Part shown: piece after piece, positions 14,732-18,345 of the stretch | Layout of the letters: every line of letters begins with the position of its first letter | Position numbering within the stretch: the first letter of the stretch is position 1 | Assembly: GCA_002423705.1 (NCBI GenBank) | Contig: DINW01000077.1 | Coordinates: forward strand, 11,784-30,128 | Direction: 5' to 3' | DNA: 18,345 nt | Origin: Clostridium sp. UBA5530 | GTDB taxonomy: Bacteria > Bacillota > Clostridia > Clostridiales > Clostridiaceae | Notes under the pieces: generated by a model | Databases searched by the model: none | The model's input: only the letters and a program-made list of their open reading frames with translations | What the model was told of the DNA's origin: nothing | Program-made: the position numbers and the translations under genes

Positions 14732-15931
14732 GTGAAGAAAAGGATATTTTTAAGAAAGCATATTGCAACGGTTTTATCTTTGATTATGATGTTTATATTT
14801 TCATATAAAAATATGATTTTTTCTTATAAGTCTATTTTGAACAGTGTAAAGAAAGACTATTCTATAAAAGATAACATTAAAAGCATAGAGAATTCAATGA
14901 ATGAAAATGTATATGGGAAATATGGCTTTGTAGAAGCCTATGGCTACATGCAAAAGCTTATGAACAAAGATGAAGTTAATAACTTTGAAGTAATAAAAGA
15001 CAAAAATAATTTTATGCATTATTCTTATTTCGCTACTAAGGCCAATGAAACAGATTTTCTGGTTTCTAGAGTAAAAGCATTAAAAGAAAACATATCAAAC
15101 CCCAATACAAAGTTTGCATATATTATGACTCCAGATAAATATATTGAGGGATATACGGAGTTTAAGGTAGGATTGCCTTATAGTTATTTTAATGAGACTG
15201 CAGATGGCTTTCTTGAAAACTTGGAAAAAGAGAATATAGACTACTTAGATTTACGAAAAGGCATAAAGGATAGTGAAATACCTATGGATAAACTGTTTTT
15301 TAAAACAGACCATCATTGGACCATAGAAGCTTCATTTTGGGGCTTTCAACAATTAGTAAAATATATAAATGATAAATATAACATAGATTTGGATAAGGAT
15401 AATTTTTATACAAACAAAGAAAACTATAACTTCATAACCTATGATGGAGTATATCTGGGATCTATGGGAAGAAAAACAGGAATATTTTATGATGGCGTGG
15501 ATGATTTCACAGTTGTTTATCCTAAATTTAATACTTCTTATATGTTTAGTTATAGTGATGGAGAAGGCAGCTATGAAGCGAAAGGGAAATTTCAGGAGGC
15601 TATATTTTTCCCAGATGCATTTAGAATGGAAGATGATATATACAATACAGATAAGTATTTTTCTTATTTGAAAGGAAATCATGGATTTTCTCATATTATA
15701 AATTTAGATAAACCACATGGACCTAAGGCTTTATTTATCAAAGATTCTATGGCGGTACCTACAATATCATTCCTATCCACCATGTTTTCGGAGATATATG
15801 TAGTGGATCCTAGATATTACGCAGAAGACATAAGTGAGCTTACCAACAAACTTTCATTAGATTTTGTATTTATATCTATTTACCCACAGAATTTGGTGGA
15901 TGAATTCTTTCCATTTTTTAAAGAAAAGTAA
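14732..15931 (+). CDS. DHHW/AlgJ-like extracytoplasmic acetyltransferase partner
   Basis: The 399-residue protein has one N-terminal signal-anchor helix (about 9-32) and an extracytoplasmic domain. The motif TDHHWT (192-197) identifies the DHHW family. With IKDS (336-339, S339) near the C-terminus, it forms the Asp-His and Ser arrangement seen in AlgJ/AlgX SGNH-like acetyltransferases, where the order is likewise D-H first and Ser later. I chose GTG 14732, since AGGAGG lies at 14716-14721 and the preceding in-frame codons (from 14654) overlap the MBOAT gene. The gene is 20 bases after the MBOAT stop, and the pairing of MBOAT with an AlgJ-like protein is a standard O-acetylation module. It probably transfers acetyl groups to the polymer made by the operon's synthase. 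It is the last gene before a strong terminator. Confidence 0.88.
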   Translation: MKKRIFLRKHIATVLSLIMMFIFSYKNMIFSYKSILNSVKKDYSIKDNIKSIENSMNENVYGKYGFVEAYGYMQKLMNKDEVNNFEVIKDKNNFMHYSYFATKANETDFLVSRVKALKENISNPNTKFAYIMTPDKYIEGYTEFKVGLPYSYFNETADGFLENLEKENIDYLDLRKGIKDSEIPMDKLFFKTDHHWTIEASFWGFQQLVKYINDKYNIDLDKDNFYTNKENYNFITYDGVYLGSMGRKTGIFYDGVDDFTVVYPKFNTSYMFSYSDGEGSYEAKGKFQEAIFFPDAFRMEDDIYNTDKYFSYLKGNHGFSHIINLDKPHGPKALFIKDSMAVPTISFLSTMFSEIYVVDPRYYAEDISELTNKLSLDFVFISIYPQNLVDEFFPFFKEK

Positions 15932-15943
15932 ATTCTAGTACTT

Positions 15944-15994
15944 AAAAGGTTTTGTAAGACTGTACAGGGAAACAGTTTTATAGAACCTTTTTTT
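15944..15994 (+). terminator. Strong terminator ending the polysaccharide operon
   Basis: A 20-pair stem (15944-15963 with 15972-15991), including several G-U pairs, closes the 8-base loop ACAGGGAA and ends in a run of seven T residues (15988-15994). It begins 12 bases after the last stop codon. Confidence 0.92.
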
Positions 15995-16005
15995 ACTTTA
16001 ATAAA

Positions 16006-16045
16006 TTCAAAGAATGTCTTTAGAAAATCTTTAGATTCCTTTGAA
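16006..16045. repeat. Small inverted repeat enclosing a direct repeat
   Basis: TTCAAAGAAT (16006-16015) and ATTCCTTTGAA (16035-16045) are inverted repeats with one bulged base. Between them the octamer TCTTTAGA occurs twice (16017-16024 and 16028-16035). It lies in the 200-base gap upstream of the DedA gene, where a promoter and perhaps an operator are expected. I found no clear -35/-10 pair in this gap. Confidence 0.25.
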
Positions 16046-16130
16046 CAATATCTTAAGGTTTAGAGCTTATGATTTATATATAGAGTTTAAGAGACTGTAA
16101 AACCATAATAATTTTAAGGAGTAGATGAAA

Positions 16131-16640
16131 ATGGATGCGGCCACATTGACAAATTATTTTTACCAATATGGAGCAATATTTATATTTGTAATAGTGTTTT
16201 TAGAATATCTTAATCTTCCAGGATTTCCCGCAGGTATAATAATGCCCTTAGCAGGAATATGGGCAGCTAGAGGTGGAGTAGGGTTTATAACTGCCTTAAT
16301 AATATCTGTATTAGCAGGTCTACTTGGAAGTTGGATACTATATTTTATAGGACTGTGGGGAGGAGAATATGTATTGAAAAAATACATAAAGAAATTCCCT
16401 AAGCAAGAAAAAGTGATAAACGAAAAATTAGAATTTCTAAGGAAGAAAGGAAATGTAGGAGTATTTATCAGCAAGCTTCTGCCAGCAGTTAGAACTCTTA
16501 TATCAATTCCAGCAGGGGTACTAAAATTAGATTTCATCAAATATACAATATGGTCTACCCTAGGCATAGTTATATGGAATGCTAGCTTTATGTCAGCAGG
16601 GTATTTTTTAGGAGATAAGGTATTGCAAGTATTAGCATAA
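16131..16640 (+). CDS. DedA-family membrane protein
   Basis: The protein is about 169 residues. I prefer ATG 16131 because AAGGAG (16116-16121) is 9 bases upstream; the in-frame ATG at 16125 is only 3 bases from it and would add two residues. DedA/SNARE-associated features are visible: the re-entrant segment EYLNLPGFPAGIIMPLAG (about 24-41), glycine-rich helices with GLLGSWILYFIGLWGGEYV, and the C-terminal signature FISKLLPAVRTLISIPAG, which corresponds to the family's F-x-R-x-x-P-x-x-R motif with Lys in place of the first Arg. DedA proteins move lipid carriers such as undecaprenyl phosphate, or phospholipids, across the bilayer. It is a little shorter than typical members (about 200). The next gene starts 19 bases after its stop, so the two are probably co-transcribed and act in envelope lipid metabolism. 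Confidence 0.88.
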   Translation: MDAATLTNYFYQYGAIFIFVIVFLEYLNLPGFPAGIIMPLAGIWAARGGVGFITALIISVLAGLLGSWILYFIGLWGGEYVLKKYIKKFPKQEKVINEKLEFLRKKGNVGVFISKLLPAVRTLISIPAGVLKLDFIKYTIWSTLGIVIWNASFMSAGYFLGDKVLQVLA

Positions 16641-16659
16641 AATTATGGGAGTTGAGAAT

Positions 16660-17919
16660 ATGAGAATAGCAATGTTAACAAATAATTATAAACCATTTAT
16701 AGGGGGGGTGCCTATATCAATAGAGAGACTTGCAAAGGGATTAAGGGAATTAGGACATATAGTGTACATCTTTGCACCAACTTATGAGAATCAGGTTGAA
16801 GAAGAAAATGTAATAAGATATAAAGTTATAAAAACAAAGGTTGGAGAAGGAAAAATAGTGGTACCCAATGTCTTTGATAGTGATATAGAAAAGGTATTTA
16901 AAACTTTAGAAATAGATGTAATACATGTTCACCATCCTATGCTAATGGGGAACTTAGCCCTTCATTTAAAAAGGAAATATGGTATACCAGTAGTTCTTAC
17001 TTATCATACCAGATACGAACAATATCTTCATTATATAAAACCATACAAATTTCTTGAAGATAGAATGAAAATAGAGCAGAATCATGTTCTAGAAGGGATA
17101 GAGTCAAGGATATTAAATTGTACTAAGGAGAAGATTTTGCCCCATTATATAAGGAGTTTTGCAGATAAATGTGATTTGGTGATTTCACCCACTGAGCTAA
17201 TGAAAAATTATCTAGAAGAAATAGGGGTAAGCAGTGCTATTGAGGTTATGCCAACAGGTTTAGAAAAAAGGTATTTCCAAGGAAATGATTTTGTAAGTGA
17301 TAATATAAGAAAAACATATAAAGGAGAAAAAAAATACCTATTTTGTACTGTATCTAGGCTTACCAAGGAAAAAAACATTGAATTTATTCTTCAAGGATTA
17401 AAAATATTAAAGAAAAGTATGGGGAATTGTTTTAATATGATAATTATAGGAGAAGGGCCATTAAAAAAAGAGCTAGAGCATAAAGCTGTAACTTTAGGAA
17501 TTAGTGAAAACATAATTTTTCTAAATAGTATAAGCAATGAGGCTATAGGAGATTACTATAGGGCTTGTGATATGTTCTTATTTGGGTCTAAATCAGAAAC
17601 CCAAGGTATTGTAATATTAGAAGCCATGGCGGCTAAAAATCCTGTAGTAGCTGTAAGAGCTACAGGAGTAGCAGATATTGTAGAGGAAGGAATTAATGGA
17701 TATATGACAGAAGAAGAGCCTTCTATGTGGAGCAATGCCATAGAAAAAATCCTTAAAAATGAAATTCTCATGAAAAATTTACAAAAGGGAGCTTATGAAA
17801 CAGCCCATAGATATTTGAACTCTAATATAGCAAAGTTAGCAGAAAGAAATTATGGGAAAGTGATTAGACATCACTATAAAGAGGGTGGAGCTTGTGAGTA
17901 CAAAATTAGTATGGGATAA
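16660..17919 (+). CDS. Family-4 glycosyltransferase, diacylglycerol glucosyltransferase-like
   Basis: The 419-residue GT4, GT-B fold enzyme begins MRIAMLTNNYKPFIGGVP. ATG 16660 has a GGGAG site 8 bases upstream; an in-frame ATG at 16645 lacks one. The acceptor half carries HVHHPMLMGNLAL and TYHTRYEQYLHYIKP (about 89-128), a stretch typical of monoglucosyl-diacylglycerol synthases. The nucleotide-sugar half has the linker ISPTELM, VSRLTKEKNIEF, and the EX7E motif E313-TQGIVIL-E321. It would add a hexose, probably glucose, to diacylglycerol at the inner membrane face, giving a glycolipid or lipoteichoic acid anchor. The acceptor is inferred from similarity of motifs; another lipid acceptor is possible. 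The 3' end overlaps the next gene by 26 bases, suggesting coupled translation with an acyltransferase-like protein. Confidence 0.87.
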   Translation: MRIAMLTNNYKPFIGGVPISIERLAKGLRELGHIVYIFAPTYENQVEEENVIRYKVIKTKVGEGKIVVPNVFDSDIEKVFKTLEIDVIHVHHPMLMGNLALHLKRKYGIPVVLTYHTRYEQYLHYIKPYKFLEDRMKIEQNHVLEGIESRILNCTKEKILPHYIRSFADKCDLVISPTELMKNYLEEIGVSSAIEVMPTGLEKRYFQGNDFVSDNIRKTYKGEKKYLFCTVSRLTKEKNIEFILQGLKILKKSMGNCFNMIIIGEGPLKKELEHKAVTLGISENIIFLNSISNEAIGDYYRACDMFLFGSKSETQGIVILEAMAAKNPVVAVRATGVADIVEEGINGYMTEEEPSMWSNAIEKILKNEILMKNLQKGAYETAHRYLNSNIAKLAERNYGKVIRHHYKEGGACEYKISMG

Positions 17920-18345
17920 GATATTATCAAAAATATTTATAGGCTACCTACAACTTGTATACAGAACTAGTAAAATTGAAATAAAGACTTATAATGGAGC
18001 AGATAAAAATATTATAAACAATTGCATTCTAGGTTTTTGGCATGGAGAAAGCTATGCTATGAATCTTGTGATAAAAAGGATCTGCTATGATAATTCGAGA
18101 ACCATGGCTATAGTTACTGCTGATAAAAGGGGAGATTATATAAAGGACACTCTAGAATTCTATGGAGTAGAGGCTCTTAGAATGCCAGATGGTATAAAAA
18201 TAAAGGGTTTTCTAAAAGAACTTAAAAATGCTAGCAAAACTCCCCATTCTACTATGGCTATAGCTTTAGATGGACCTGTTGGACCTTTACATGAACCCAA
18301 AAAATTAGCCTTTCTTTTATCCAATGAAGCTTATAAACCCTTTGT
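17894..18345 (+). CDS. DUF374/lysophospholipid acyltransferase-like protein, truncated by window end
   Basis: An open frame continues to the window edge with 150 codons. The start is probably GTG 17894, inside the end of the glycosyltransferase gene, with purine-rich GAGGGTGGAG just upstream. The translation shows the DUF374 pattern: ILGFWHGESYAMNL (about 46-59, with the family W-H-G/S motif), ADKRGDYIKDTLEFYGVEALR (a middle block with the shape of the S-x-x-x-D-G-x-x-I region) and IALDGPVGPLHEPKKLA (about 123-139), the DGP-x-GP motif. These are LPLAT-like acyltransferases of the membrane or its inner face. It probably acylates a lipid or glycolipid related to the product of the upstream glycosyltransferase (inference). 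The C-terminus is not available. Confidence 0.85.
   Translation, partial: MSTKLVWDKILSKIFIGYLQLVYRTSKIEIKTYNGADKNIINNCILGFWHGESYAMNLVIKRICYDNSRTMAIVTADKRGDYIKDTLEFYGVEALRMPDGIKIKGFLKELKNASKTPHSTMAIALDGPVGPLHEPKKLAFLLSNEAYKPF

Noticed and set aside
15353..15694. 113-codon minus-strand open frame
   Set aside because: It is antisense to the DHHW protein gene, which has clear family motifs across the same stretch.
16160..16567. 135-codon minus-strand open frame
   Set aside because: It is a shadow of the DedA gene on the other strand, with proline-rich translation typical of antisense frames and no ribosome-binding site.
1..18345. CRISPR array, tRNA, rRNA, insertion sequence or phage gene
   Set aside because: No regularly spaced repeats, cloverleaf sequences, rRNA-like stretches, transposase motifs or attachment-type repeats were seen on either strand.

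Overview
The window looks like chromosomal DNA from a low-GC, Gram-positive anaerobe of the clostridial type. Coding is AT-rich with heavy use of ATA, AGA and AGG, ribosome-binding sites are strong (GGAGG/GGGAGG), and the terminators are AT-rich hairpins ending in T-runs. Apart from the leftmost gene, everything is on the + strand. I see no tRNA, rRNA, insertion sequence, phage gene or CRISPR array.

Layout. (1) 1-966, minus strand: 5' part of a beta-propeller-like protein that runs off the left edge. (2) 1179-3753: a phytoene-desaturase-like flavoprotein followed by an Old Yellow Enzyme-type flavin oxidoreductase with a C-terminal cysteine cluster. (3) 3754-4581: an extended -10 promoter, a guanine-type purine riboswitch, xanthine phosphoribosyltransferase (xpt) and a terminator. 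(4) 4634-9648: a NarL-type two-component system followed by an ABC exporter with one ATPase and two permeases. This is the gene set and order of the Bacillus linearmycin-resistance locus lnrJKLMN. A long hairpin with a T-run lies exactly over the ribosome-binding site of the ATPase gene. (5) 9741-15994: a compact polysaccharide operon with four genes: a cellulose-synthase-like glycosyltransferase with a PilZ domain, a membrane-anchored extracytoplasmic protein, an AlgI-type MBOAT acyltransferase and a DHHW/AlgJ-like protein. It is bracketed by strong terminators on both sides. (6) 16131-end: a DedA-family membrane protein, a family-4 glycosyltransferase resembling diacylglycerol glucosyltransferases, and the start of a DUF374/lysophospholipid-acyltransferase-like gene. 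This is probably a membrane glycolipid module.

How the parts may work together (inference). The operon at 9741-15931 reads as c-di-GMP-controlled synthesis, export and O-acetylation of a beta-linked exopolysaccharide. The second gene fills the place that BcsB has in Gram-negative cellulose synthases, and no BcsZ-type glycanase is present. Regions 4 and 6 are consistent with envelope defence and envelope lipid synthesis.

Most notable points: an abrupt codon-usage island inside the catalytic core of the synthase gene, which suggests a recombinant tract; a terminator-like hairpin covering the ABC ATPase start; the candidate BcsB analogue; and an uncharacterised C-terminal extension on the synthase.
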